Part shown: in pieces, positions 8,329-17,326 of the stretch
How the letters are laid out: every line of letters begins with the position of its first letter
Numbering within the stretch: position 1 is the first letter of the stretch
Notes under the pieces: generated by a model
What the model saw: only the letters and a program-made list of their open reading frames with translations
Database searches by the model: none
Told to the model about the DNA's origin: nothing
Program-made: the position numbers and the translations under genes
Assembly: GCA_013112685.1 (NCBI GenBank)
Contig: JABFGC010000002.1
Span: forward strand, 2,056,902 to 2,120,901
DNA from: Chloroflexota bacterium
GTDB taxonomy: Bacteria > Chloroflexota > Anaerolineae > Anaerolineales > Villigracilaceae
DNA: 64,000 nt
Reading direction: 5' to 3'

Positions 8329-8953
8329 TTACTTCCGCCCAAAGTCGGCGGGATTCTCGCCCCACAAACCCGTATCCCATTTCAGGACTCTATCTTCGGG
8401 TAATTCGTTCTCCGCCAGCCAGTTCTCGGCGCTGCGGATGAGTGCAAACAGAATGGCGTTTTTGGAAGAGCGCTTCAATCTGGTCTTGCATTCCCCGGTG
8501 TATATCCACGAAATTGCATTCTCCGAATCGGAGTAGACGGGCACATGCACGTTATGTTTCACCTGCCACGTCAGCGCATGGACGATTGCCAGGAACTCCC
8601 CGATGTTATTCGTCCCCTCTGCATAAGGACCCGCGCGGAAGATCTGCTCGCTCGTCCCCGTGTTCACGCCGCGGAATTCCAGTTTGCCCGGCGAGCCGGC
8701 CGCACGCCGCATCCACGCAGATCGAGGGCAGGACGGGTTTTACGCTGGCAGTCTTCCACCTCCCGCTCGAAGAGACTTTGCCTTTGTAGTCGTCGTAACG
8801 GGCAAGGTAGGCGGCGTCCGCTTCGGCTTCGTTATCGAACGCCTTGTATTGCGCGCCGACGAATCCCTTCACCTGCTTTTCACACTCCGCCCATGAAGTG
8901 AAGATGCCCGTCTTGCGTCCCTTCCACACCACGTAGTACTTCTGCTTTGGCAT
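8329..8953 (-). CDS. Ribonuclease H with N-terminal viroplasmin-like domain (frameshift)
   Basis: Type 1 RNase H of about 207 residues, removing RNA from RNA-DNA hybrids. Residues 1-45 (KYYVVWKGRKTGIFTSWAEC) form the viroplasmin/HBD-like domain. The catalytic domain starts at SICVDAAC (first Asp), continues with the Glu in NNIGEFLAIVHAL, then YSDSENAI (Asp), and ends near WGENPADFGRK. The frames join if one base is dropped in the CCGGCC at 8696-8701, restoring DAACGGSPGKLEFRGV. With all catalytic residues intact across the join, the shift is probably a sequencing error. Confidence 0.78.
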
Positions 8954-9022
8954 GGGTCAATTTTACATCAATTCAACGCATGGATATTTTCTCCGCCCTG
9001 TATTGTTTGGGTGTTAGCCTGC

Positions 9023-9643
9023 TTACTCCTTCACATTCCCAACTTCAAACCTGCAATATTCATCCCCCTTGCCGATGCAATGCGTCTCGGTGATTTCATA
9101 TTCCTTTCCGGTTGCCCACTTCACCGCTTCTGAAACAGACCCGATGTAAAGATAACAAATGGGATGGTCGCTGTGGCGGGAGTTGCAAACAGCGCAGGTG
9201 GATTCCACATAAGCAAGTCTCTCGCCGCGATCCTCTACCCAAGCGTTGACCTGCGGGTTGCTCTTCTTTAGCGCATCCGCCATCCCGTTCAGAATGAACT
9301 TGATGCGCTGCTTTTCCGGCAGCAGTTTGAGCGCGACCCCTGCAATGCCCAGTAACGCCGCTTGCTCGCGGACGCCATACTGGAAGGAGGCGCGACCGAT
9401 GCGAAGCAGCATCCCTTTGCCGCCGCGCCCGTAAAAATCCTCGATTGCCTGGTTCAACTGGGCGTATTGCGAAGCCTTGATGGACGGTTCAAGGTTGTTC
9501 GGTGGAAAATTCCCTGCGAACCGTTCCAGCCCGCAGGACTTCAACACAGCGTTCAAACCGTTATCCCCCATCACCTCCTGCATCGAGATCAATGCCTGCC
9601 GCACAAGCGAGTTGATGATGACTGCTTCTTCACGGGTGGTCAT
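9023..9643 (-). CDS. V4R (4-vinyl reductase) domain protein
   Basis: Protein of 206 residues ending in a V4R domain: the helical N-terminal part includes RIGRASFQYGV, the Cys-rich stretch STCAVCNSRHSDHPIC lies near 150-165, and TETHCIGKGDEYCRFEV closes the domain. V4R proteins bind small hydrophobic or hydrocarbon ligands and occur as sensors or as partners in tetrapyrrole metabolism; several conserved Cys suggest metal binding. No enzyme neighbour points to a specific ligand. An AGGAG site precedes the ATG. Confidence 0.75.
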   Translation of the reverse strand: MTTREEAVIINSLVRQALISMQEVMGDNGLNAVLKSCGLERFAGNFPPNNLEPSIKASQYAQLNQAIEDFYGRGGKGMLLRIGRASFQYGVREQAALLGIAGVALKLLPEKQRIKFILNGMADALKKSNPQVNAWVEDRGERLAYVESTCAVCNSRHSDHPICYLYIGSVSEAVKWATGKEYEITETHCIGKGDEYCRFEVGNVKE

Positions 9644-9685
9644 ATTGGCTCCTATCTCTAAGAACGGATCATCGCTACGTTAGAA

Positions 9686-9985
9686 TTACGCTGGCGCCCG
9701 CGGTCGCACTTCTCGATCAAGGCGACTCCCCAAGGCATCAAGCGTTACATCCAAATCGTACTCTGCCTGCAACCCAAGCCAGAATTGCGGAGAAGTCCCG
9801 AAATACCGGGATAATCGCAAAGCGGTATCCGCCGTGACACTGCGAACGCCCAATACGATCTCATTGATGCGACGGGCGTCAACGCCGATATCAATCGCCA
9901 AACGGTTCTGACTAAGATTCATCGGCTTCAAAAACTCTTCCAACAAGACTTCACCGGGGTGAATGGGATTTAATTTATCGGTCAT
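9686..9985 (-). CDS. higA: HigA-type antitoxin
   Basis: Addiction-module antitoxin of 99 residues with a Cro/C1-like helix-turn-helix. The HigA signature HPGEVLLEEFLKPMNLSQ opens the protein, followed by the recognition helix region RRINEIVLG and the conserved RLSRYFGTSPQFWLGLQ. It lies 14 bases downstream of the toxin gene, the toxin-first order typical of higBA. It should neutralise the toxin and repress the promoter at 10288-10316. Confidence 0.9.
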   Translation of the reverse strand: MTDKLNPIHPGEVLLEEFLKPMNLSQNRLAIDIGVDARRINEIVLGVRSVTADTALRLSRYFGTSPQFWLGLQAEYDLDVTLDALGSRLDREVRPRAPA

Positions 9986-9999
9986 TCCTACCTGCCAAT

Positions 10000-10281
10000 C
10001 TAGTGATAATCCGTAATTTCAACATCATAGGCGTCGCTGCCTTCCCATCGAAAACATATGCGCCACCGATCGTTTATCCGAACACTCCATTGACCAGCGC
10101 GATTCCCGCTTAATTTTTCGAGATGGTTCGCGGGAGGGACACGCAAATCATTGACGGCAATGGCATTGTTTATCATGCGCAACTTTCGCAGGGCGACTTG
10201 CTGAATATCAGCGGGCAGCTTACGAGAACGTTGACGCTGATAGATTTTCTGCGTTTCGTCGTTTTTGAAAGTCTTTATCAC
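10000..10281 (-). CDS. higB: HigB-type (RelE superfamily) mRNA interferase toxin
   Basis: Toxin of 93 residues: the 'plasmid maintenance killer' form of the RelE fold, cutting mRNA on the ribosome. Visible features are KLPADIQQVALRKL (long helix), the PPANHLEKLSG turn, and the conserved C-terminal strand pattern WSVRINDRWRICFRW with VEITDYH at the end, where catalytic Arg and His residues lie. First gene of the higBA operon, directly after a consensus promoter containing a palindrome. Confidence 0.9.
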   Translation of the reverse strand: MIKTFKNDETQKIYQRQRSRKLPADIQQVALRKLRMINNAIAVNDLRVPPANHLEKLSGNRAGQWSVRINDRWRICFRWEGSDAYDVEITDYH

Positions 10282-10287
10282 GCGCTT

Positions 10288-10316
10288 ATTTTATAGTGCG
10301 TCGCACTAAATGTCAA
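10288..10316 (-). promoter_or_regulatory. higBA promoter with embedded operator palindrome
   Basis: On the minus strand TTGACA (10316-10311), a 17-base spacer and TAAAAT (10293-10288) form a near-consensus promoter. The spacer contains TAGTGCG-N-CGCACTA (10294-10308), a perfect 7+7 palindrome, ideally placed for repression by HigA. The toxin start codon follows within about 10 bases. Confidence 0.7.
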
Positions 10317-10454
10317 CCGCCCAATTAATTGTTGGATAACCCACCCCGCCCGCGGACTCACCCTCCCGCCGCCCAACAAGAAAAGGCTGAGGCGTCGAAC
10401 CTCCTTACTTCACATCACCACGCGAAGAACCTGATTTTGCGAGAAAACCGGATC

Positions 10455-10520
10455 AAGCCGGGAAAACTTCGAGTTAAGCCAGGAAACTTTGAAATTAAGC
10501 CAACAAACTTTCAAGTTAAG
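10455..10520. repeat. 21-bp tandem repeats (three units plus)
   Basis: Units of the type AAGCC(R)GGAAACTTYGARTT start at 10455, 10476 and 10497; a fourth begins at 10518 and is continued at 10648 beyond the MITE. No credible gene covers this stretch; the region 10317-10779 holds only these repeats and the MITE. Confidence 0.65.
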
Positions 10521-10642
10521 CTTCGCTACCGTACAAATGACCAAAATCGAACCGCCAAGACGCCAAGGTCGCCAAGAAAGCCTCAAAAAACTTGGCGTGC
10601 TTTGCGTCTTGGCGGTAAAAGCTCTGAATGTACGGTAGAAAG
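10521..10642. mobile_element. MITE-like element, copy 2 (122 bp, 8-bp target duplication)
   Basis: Same element as at 3885-4005, with one substitution over 120 aligned bases. It is flanked by AAGTTAAG at 10513-10520 and 10643-10650. Removing the element and one AAGTTAAG restores a continuous fourth unit of the 21-bp tandem repeat, which proves insertion rather than chance similarity. Confidence 0.82.
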
Positions 10643-10779
10643 AAGTTAAGCCAGGAAATCCCCGCCTGAGAAGGTTTGAGGGCTGGCAAACTTCCCCAGC
10701 GGACATGCCGCGCAGTGAGGCAAAAATGTTGGGGCGTCCTCAAATTCAAGTGCGTATTATCTAATCAGACAGGGGTTAC

Positions 10780-12528
10780 CTACTGCATGGTAACCGATAA
10801 AGGAATAATATCCACTGCGCCCGATTCAGCAACATAAAGCCATTGCCCGTCGCGGCTGACAGTCATACCCCATGGATCGCCGTAAACATTCCTTGCAATA
10901 GAAGTAAATTGTCCATCGGGAGTAATTCGGTATAGTATGTAAGGTCCGTGAGCGATCAGGAATATATTGCCAGTTTTTGGCGATGCCGCCATGATACCAG
11001 GGCCACCACAGCCAAGGTCCTTAATATTTTTTACCAAATGTCCCTGCCCATTGAAATTCATAAATAGGAGGTCACAGGAGCGCTCAATGTAAATATAAAA
11101 GCCTTTATCCAGAGCCGGACTGATGTGGATATCGCCATTTCCTAATTCAATACCAGCTATTTGGGTGACTACGACCGAATACGTGTCTTCGCCGGTAATG
11201 CGCACAATGGACTTGCTCTGGTCCCAGTCTCCCACGACTGCATATAACGCGCCATCCGCCCCGAATGCCATACGGCGGGTAAGCAAACTTGCATAATGCG
11301 AGGTTGTTCCATCTGCCTCAATGCGTACAATCTCCCCGTTTGGCAACCCGGCATAAACGACATCATTACCATCAATAGCAAGTCCAACACGTCCCTTCGG
11401 GTATTGACCGAGGATGATCTCCACGCTTTTATCCGGATTAATCCGCACGATCTGTGTATTGTTCTCGTCGCTGGCATAGACTTCACCACCAGAGCCAACT
11501 TCCAGATCTGATGCCTCGAAGCCGGGAGATATATTCTGCAGCGTAAATTCCGGGTCAGGCTCTCCAGGAGTGACCGGCGCGAGTCTGATGAGGCGTGAGT
11601 TGTACGCTGCAACCCATAAACCGCCCTCATCATCGAAAGCAATACCTGCCGACGTGTGCCAAAGATACGGTCCACCCGGATACAAATTCTCATCCACGAC
11701 GTACGGTTTTTCCTCGCGCCCCGGCGTGAATTGATTTAAGCTGTTGACGCCACGCACCCAAATATCCCCTTCCGAATCGACAGCAAGATAACAGGGATCC
11801 TCTCCGCAGGCATCCACGTTTACGAATGTTGATACAGTGGCAGTTTTTAGGTCGATCATAGTAACTTGTTTTTGCCACATTTGAGTCACATATAGAATTC
11901 CATCGAGTCCAAAGACCAAACTCTCCGCAAACGGCAGGTCTCGAATTACACGGTCAGACTTCCCATCCTCCCACTTCTTTACCGTGCCTCCTTCTGGATT
12001 GCGGTCGGTGTAATAGAGCGTGTCGTCCGGGCTGATGGCGATGCCGCCAACCGGTTTGCCGTATACTCCGTCCAATTTTGTTATATTTCCATCAGGATCA
12101 AAACGCCAGATGGAGGAGTGATTGTTGACATAAAGGTTTCCCATTGAATCAAATGCAATTCCACGAGGACCATCCTGTTGCAATTCCGGGATTATTTTCC
12201 AGAACGGTAGTTCGTCCATTTTCCCATCTTTTGCCGCGCGCACCACATGGTGACCGGCCCAATCGCCAACGTACAGTAAACCGTCCGGCCCCCAAGCCAT
12301 CCCTACGGGAATTTGCACGAATGACCGGTAGGCATAATCAGCCAGTGTTTCGTTTTCCAAAATTAGTACATGCCCCTGACGCTCGGAAAATACCGCCAGT
12401 GTAGCTGTGACAGCAACTGTCGGTTTCGGGATGGAGGTTTCTGTAGGTGTTGGCGACGCTGAACTGCAAGATACCATGACCACCGTGAGCAAAACGGCGG
12501 GCAGAAGAAGTAATCTTGAACGATTCAT
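10780..12528 (-). CDS. NHL/SMP-30-like beta-propeller lipoprotein
   Basis: Exported lipoprotein of 582 residues. It starts with a lipoprotein signal (MNRSRLLLLPAVLLTVVMVSC, lipobox VVMVSC), then a Thr/Pro-rich linker, then repeated propeller blades of the type GPDGLLYVGDW, DSMGNLYVNN, SPDDTLYYTD, DGNDVVYAG. This is the NHL/SMP-30/gluconolactonase-like fold. No catalytic assignment is possible; in this class of lipoproteins the propeller often binds ligands or serves as an adhesion or sensing module. AAAGGAGAAA precedes the ATG. GC content is lower than that of the flanking housekeeping genes. Confidence 0.8.
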   Translation of the reverse strand: MNRSRLLLLPAVLLTVVMVSCSSASPTPTETSIPKPTVAVTATLAVFSERQGHVLILENETLADYAYRSFVQIPVGMAWGPDGLLYVGDWAGHHVVRAAKDGKMDELPFWKIIPELQQDGPRGIAFDSMGNLYVNNHSSIWRFDPDGNITKLDGVYGKPVGGIAISPDDTLYYTDRNPEGGTVKKWEDGKSDRVIRDLPFAESLVFGLDGILYVTQMWQKQVTMIDLKTATVSTFVNVDACGEDPCYLAVDSEGDIWVRGVNSLNQFTPGREEKPYVVDENLYPGGPYLWHTSAGIAFDDEGGLWVAAYNSRLIRLAPVTPGEPDPEFTLQNISPGFEASDLEVGSGGEVYASDENNTQIVRINPDKSVEIILGQYPKGRVGLAIDGNDVVYAGLPNGEIVRIEADGTTSHYASLLTRRMAFGADGALYAVVGDWDQSKSIVRITGEDTYSVVVTQIAGIELGNGDIHISPALDKGFYIYIERSCDLLFMNFNGQGHLVKNIKDLGCGGPGIMAASPKTGNIFLIAHGPYILYRITPDGQFTSIARNVYGDPWGMTVSRDGQWLYVAESGAVDIIPLSVTMQ

Positions 12529-12653
12529 TTGCCTTTCTCCTTTTCAAGAAGAGCAATTGACAGTTGGCTTAATCACACCCGAAGTAATCGTTGTAATCAC
12601 CTACAATATTTTACAGAATCCCTATTTCAAAATCATCTGTCATTTGTCATAAC

Positions 12654-12687
12654 AAAAGCCCCATCCCAAAAACTGAGACAGGGCTTT
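12654..12687 (-). terminator. Rho-independent terminator after the MazF-like operon
   Basis: On the minus strand AAAGCCC and GGGGCTTTT form a stem around a CTGTCTCAGTTTTTGGGAT loop, 33 bases after the stop of the last gene at 12720. A sister copy lies at 13565-13600. Confidence 0.6.
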
Positions 12688-12722
12688 CCATCGTCTATCG
12701 TCCGCGGTCAATCGTCGTTCTA
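12688..12722. repeat. Stop-codon-associated CCATCGTCTATCGTCC repeat, copy A
   Basis: The block from the terminator stem to the TAG stop of the upstream gene is repeated almost base for base at 13601-13635, where it again ends exactly in a TAG stop codon. Confidence 0.65.
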
Positions 12723-12959
12723 CTCCGCTGTTGCTTGCCGCAAGTCAGCAATCACAGGCAGGGAGAACAACTCACTGCGCAGCAAACGGCTGGTAAAGAA
12801 CAATACCTCGAAATTCTCCACTTTACCCGTCTTCGGGTTCAGGCGGATGATGATCTCGTCTTCAAGTTCCTCCGATTCCTGCTCAGGGTATGGCGGCACG
12901 GTATTGACATATAAAATGTCCGCCTCGCGGTTATATTTGAAGGTTAACCTTTCAGACAT
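12720..12959 (-). CDS. DUF2283 family small protein
   Basis: Protein of 79 residues with the DUF2283 pattern: F-K-Y-N-R-E-A-D-I-L-Y-V near the N-terminus and DEIIIRLNPKTGKVENFEV in the middle. The function of the family is unknown, but members often sit beside toxin-antitoxin genes. Here it is third in an operon with a MazF-like toxin, its ATG one base from the toxin stop, with GGAGG 5 bases upstream. An alternative start 21 bases earlier would overlap the toxin gene. Confidence 0.75.
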   Translation of the reverse strand: MSERLTFKYNREADILYVNTVPPYPEQESEELEDEIIIRLNPKTGKVENFEVLFFTSRLLRSELFSLPVIADLRQATAE

Positions 12960-12960
12960 T

Positions 12961-13293
12961 CTATTCCTCCAAAATAGCAATAATTGCCTTGCAAATTTCG
13001 GTCAACTTTTCAGGCTTGAGAGTCCCTTCGATGGAAATCATCAACCCTTCATTCGCAGTAAACAATTTGGATGGGCGAGCATAACTTTTTAGCCTCAGCA
13101 TCCCGGATTCAAAATCGGTTGTGTCAATTACAACTGCTTGTGCATCACCATAAGGATTGCTCGTAATCTGGCAGAGAATCCAATCGCCTCTACCAGCATG
13201 CGCCAACACCACTGCGGGACGCACCTTGTTTTCGGTCAGATCGGAAAATGGGAAAGGCAAAACTACGACGTCGCCCGCTTTAGGTATGACCAT
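12961..13293 (-). CDS. MazF/PemK family toxin
   Basis: Endoribonuclease toxin of 110 residues. The N-terminal GDVVVLPFPFSDLTENKVRPAVVL is the PemK/MazF signature (Arg-Pro-Ala-Val-Val strand), QITSN carries the conserved Ser/Thr region, and the C-terminal half is a strand-helix pattern ending in IIAILEE. It overlaps the antitoxin gene by 31 bases, showing translational coupling. Known relatives cleave mRNA at short sequence motifs; the motif here is unknown. Confidence 0.87.
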   Translation of the reverse strand: MVIPKAGDVVVLPFPFSDLTENKVRPAVVLAHAGRGDWILCQITSNPYGDAQAVVIDTTDFESGMLRLKSYARPSKLFTANEGLMISIEGTLKPEKLTEICKAIIAILEE

Positions 13294-13481
13294 GCTTCAT
13301 CCTCCTCTGGTTTTTGCCAATCTTCGGCAAGCGCGGCTTCGCTCAACAAAGCCGTTTCCGCAACGGGCAAAGCAGGTTCGTCAAGAACAATGACCAACGC
13401 CCGCCGCGCTCCCTGCAACGGCACAGGCTGTAGGATTTTCACCTGTCCCTTTTCATCAATTACGGCTTCAACAGTAAGCAT
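13263..13481 (-). CDS. Putative antitoxin of the MazF-like module
   Basis: Protein of 72 residues: a short AbrB-like strand pattern at the N-terminus (LTVEAVIDEKGQVKILQPV) and an acidic C-terminal tail (EDWQKPEEDEAWSYL) likely to wrap the toxin. It is the first gene of a three-gene operon, and its 3' end overlaps the toxin gene by 31 bases. Assignment rests on size, position and the AbrB-like start rather than a strong family match. Confidence 0.7.
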   Translation of the reverse strand: MLTVEAVIDEKGQVKILQPVPLQGARRALVIVLDEPALPVAETALLSEAALAEDWQKPEEDEAWSYLKRATS

Positions 13482-13564
13482 GGGTTTCTCCTTGCGAAAA
13501 CAAAAACGCTCAATGTGAGTATTTTATCACCAACCAATCCGAGCGCTTTCATGATCTCATAAAC

Positions 13565-13600
13565 AAAAAAGCCCTGCCCCAAAAACTGGGACCGGGCTTT
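13565..13600 (-). terminator. Rho-independent terminator after smc
   Basis: AAAGCCC (13568) and GGGCTTT (13594) form a stem followed on the minus strand by a T-rich stretch; it lies 33 bases after the smc stop. Nearly identical in layout to 12654-12687. Confidence 0.6.
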
Positions 13601-13635
13601 CCATCGTCTATCGTCCGCGGTCAATCGTCGTCCTA
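13601..13635. repeat. Stop-codon-associated CCATCGTCTATCGTCC repeat, copy B
   Basis: Direct repeat of 12688-12722, ending in the TAG stop of smc. A related block (GACCGCGGACGATAGACG) forms the stop of the S9 peptidase near 63700. Confidence 0.65.
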
Positions 13636-16600
13636 CCCGCGCTTCAACATATCATCCGTCACCTGATCGAGTCTCAAACTGATCACCTGGCTCGCCGAGT
13701 CGCGTCCCATCGTCACGCCGTAGATGACGTCTGCCGCCTGCACGGTATTGCGGTTGTGCGTAATGATGATGAACTGCGTATCCTTGCTCAAGTCCACCAG
13801 CAGGTCGCGGAAACGTCCCACGTTGGCTTCGTCGAGCATCGCGTCCACTTCGTCCATCACACAGACGGGGGTTGGCGACACCTTCAACAAGGCAAAGACC
13901 AACGCAATCGCGGTCAGACTGCGCTCCCCGCCGGAGAGCAATGCCAAGCCTTGCTCACGTCGCCCCGGCAGGCGGGCTTCGATTTCGATACCGGTCTCGA
14001 CCAAATTTTCGGGGTCGGTCAACGCCAAACGCGCCGAGCCGCCGCCGAACAGACGCACGAACGTCTCGCGGAATTGCTTGTCCACGGCGTCGAAGGTCTT
14101 CACGAATTCCTGCTTGGTCAACTCATCGAGTTCCGCTACCACCTGCTTCAAGTCCGCCTGGGCTTTGTGCAGGTCTTCTACTTGCGTCTTCATGAACTCG
14201 TAACGTTCCTTTTCAGTCTCGTACTCCGCTTTCGCATCCGGGTTGATGGCACCCATGCGGCGCAATTGCGCGCGGTTGTGCGTCAACTGTTCTTCCAAGT
14301 CCGGCGCGAGTTCGGTGACGATGGGCAACTGCTCCACCATGCCTTCGATGGGGCGCGGCACGGGGCCCCGAAACATCGGCGGCATATTCGGAACATCACC
14401 AGACCAAAATCGACGGTGATCTTTTGTTGTAAATTATCGAGCGCTTCCTGCTTGCGGGTTTGCTCCAACTGCACCTGCCCCAATAAACGTTCCGCATTCG
14501 CGAATCCGCGCTGGGCGTTGTTTTCCAATTCTTGCAAACGCGCTTCTTCCTGTTCGGCGGCGGCAAGTTCTTTCTCCGCGGGTTCGATCTGAATGCGCTG
14601 GTCTTCGATCTGTAGGTTCAACGCCGACTCACGTTCACGCAGCGCCGCCTTCTCGGCATCCAAACTATGCAAGCCGCCATCCAACTCAGTCAGGCGATTC
14701 GCCAATTCCACCCGGCGCGAGTCGAGGCGTGAAATATCGTCGCCGCGTTCCTTCAATTTATTTTGCGCCGCGCTCAGGCTGCCTTCCGCCACCGCCGCGC
14801 GCGTCGTCCAGTAAGAGACTTGTTCCTGCAACTCACCCGCTTCGAGTTCCGCGAGTTTCGCCGCAACCACCTTCAATTCATCATGCGCCTGTACCGATTG
14901 ATCTTCCACCTCAACCGTTGACTCGCTGATTCTTCGCTGAATCGACACCGACTCTTCCGCCTCTCCCTGCAGTTGACTTAACTGACTTTTCTGCCATTCC
15001 AACTGCCGAGCCATCGCCTCAGACTCAAGACCGGCTTGTTGCTCGGTCTCCTGAGCTTCACCTAGTCTGACGCGGGTTTCGCGCGCATCGGATTCCGCTT
15101 GCAACAGTTCACGCTGCGCTTCGGCATATTCGTTCGACAGGCGTTCCACCAAGTCATTCGACTCGGCAAGGCGGGCAACGAGTCCGCTCAAGGCGGAATC
15201 GAATTCTCGTTTCTGACGTCCCCGGCTCAAGGTCGAGGAAGAGGCGGTCTTCCCAGCGATGACCAACCCATCGCCACGGAAGACTTCTCCGCGCAGAGTC
15301 ACCACGCGGGCATGCGTCGGAAGATCCGCTTGCAATCTGCGAGCCGTGGCACGGTCACGGACGATGAGAGTCTGCCCAAGCGTGAGTCGCACCGCACTGC
15401 GAAGTTCTTCGGGCGCGTTGACGAGTTCAGAGGCGACTCCCAAAATATCATCTGAGACTTCCGAAGTCTTAAAGACTTCGGAAGTCTGGGTAATCGGCAA
15501 CAGCGCCGCTCTCCCCGCTTCATCAGACTCAAGCAATTGCAAAGCGTTCTCAAGTTCGTTTGAGTCAATCAGCACCGCATCGAGCGTGTCGCCAAGCGCG
15601 GCGGCGATGGCAGTTTCGAGTTCGGCAGGCACATCCAGCGCGGACGAAAGCGCACCACGCGCACCATTGAGGCGCGACTGACGCGCGGCATCGAGCAGGA
15701 AGCGCGCGCCTTCGGCATAGCCCGCCAGCGACTGCTCGGACTGTTCGAGCACTTCAAGCTGCGCCTTCAAACGTGAATGTTCGGATTCTTCCTTCGTGCG
15801 GCGTTCGAGCGCAGCACGGCGTTCGCCATCGAGGCGATCCACTTCGGCGCGTTTGGCGAGGGCTTTATCTTCGGCGCGCTGTAAAGTTTCGGCGATGCCT
15901 TCGCGGGTCTTGCGGGCGTATTCGTATTGAGCCTTCGCCTTTTCAGTTTGCGCTTCGGCGTTGGCAATCGCGCTTTGAGTTTGTGCAATCTTTTGAGTTT
16001 GCGCTTCGATGCGGGACTTGAGTTCATCGAGGCGGGCGTTGTTCTCTGCACGCTGCTGTGTGAGTTCTTCGATGCGATTGCGAATGGCTTGAATCTGTCC
16101 TTCAATACTCGACCGTTCAGCCTGTCTCTCGTGCAACGCGCTTTGCGCCTTTGCGTTTTGCGTTTTCGCCTCGTCAAATTCATTTTGAAGCCGCATCTTG
16201 TCTGCTTCAGCGGCTTGATACCGTTCACGCGCCAGATGCAATTCGTTCATTGCACTTTCCTGGTCGGAAAGAATCGAAGCCTGTTGAGAGGTCAACGAAC
16301 GGCGGCGTTCTTCGAGCACGGCGAGGTCACGGCTTAGACTTTCACGTTGCGTGTGCAACTCAGCGGCTTTGCGATGCCATTCGTTGAGGTGCGCGCGCAA
16401 GTCCGAAAGCCGTTCGCGGAAGTTGTTGTACTCCGCCTGTGCCTTTTCGTAAAACTTTCGCGCTTCGTTGACGCGTGCTTCCTGCACACGGACAGACTCC
16501 TTCGCGTCAGTCAGGTCGCGTTGGAAGCGGTGCCAGTGATAGCCGTACCACTCGCGCAGGATAACTTTCAAGTCCGCCCGGGCGCGGGCAAATTCGATGG

Positions 16601-17240
16601 CGCGTTTTGCCTGCCGTTCCAAACTACGGATGCGCGGCTCGAGTTCGGACATGATGTCGAGCACGCGCTCCAGATTGCGTTCGGTGTTTTCGAGGCGTTT
16701 GAGCGCGTCTTCGCGGCGGGCGCGGTACAAGCCCACGCCTGCGGCTTCTTCAAACAGGCGGCGGCGCTCATCCGCTTTGAGGGCGAGCGAAGCGTCCACC
16801 AAGCCTTGACCGAGGATGGTGTACGTCCGTTCGCTCAAACCTGCTTGGGCGAGCAGTTCGTTCATCTCGCGCAAGCGGACTTGCTGACCGTTGATGATGT
16901 ACTCGTTGTGACCGTCGCGGTGCGCGACGCGTCCCATCGAGACTTCGGTGAAGTCGAGCGGCAGCCACTGGTCGGTGTTGTCGAAGTTGATGGTGGCTTG
17001 CGCCATACCGGAGCGCGCGCGATGCTCGGAGCCGGAGAAGATCATGTCTTCGGTCTTCTTGCCACGCAGAAGCGTATAAGATTGCTCGCCTAATACCCAG
17101 CGCAATGAATCCGCGATGTTGGATTTACCCGACCCGTTCGGTCCGACGATGGCGGTGATGCCGCCTGCAAATTCAAAGACGGTGCGTGAGGCAAAGGTTT
17201 TGTATCCTTGCAGTTCGAGGGATTTCAGGCGGAGGGGCAT
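13633..17240 (-). CDS. smc: Chromosome segregation ATPase SMC (one-base frameshift)
   Basis: Structural maintenance of chromosomes protein, about 1,200 residues, the core of bacterial condensin. The N-terminus has Walker A GPNGSGKSN at about residue 33; long coiled coils follow, a hinge near 500-680, a second coiled coil, and the C-terminal head with LLSGGERSLTAIAL (signature) and CVMDEVDAMLDE (Walker B). The head is in another frame: a base is missing around 14386-14392, and adding it gives DFGLVMFxNMPPMFRG. The gene is essential in most bacteria, so sequencing error is likely. The hinge contains QTSEVFKTSEV, encoded by a palindromic repeat. Confidence 0.92.
15455..15487. repeat. Perfect 16-bp-arm palindrome inside the SMC hinge
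   Basis: AGACTTCCGAAGTCTT, one base, then AAGACTTCGGAAGTCT. It adds about 11 residues (QTSEVFKTSEV) to the hinge without breaking the frame. Such GACTTCCGAAGTC palindromes look like mobile repeats rather than natural codon choice. Confidence 0.7.
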
Positions 17241-17326
17241 TGGGATTTACGATTTTCGATTGAAGTGAATAGTGAATGGTGAGTAGTAGATAGTGATTCC
17301 TTTTTACTATTACTATTCACTGGTTT

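Noticed and set aside
10329..10649. A 106-codon open frame with repeated RIKPGKL-like heptads
   Set aside because: It is produced by the 21-bp tandem repeats and reads into the MITE, so it is not a stable gene.
14360..14368. GGGGCCCC as the frameshift point of smc
   Set aside because: A base added there would leave CRRCF-type residues with unusual codons; the frame fits better if the base is missing a little upstream, near 14386-14392.
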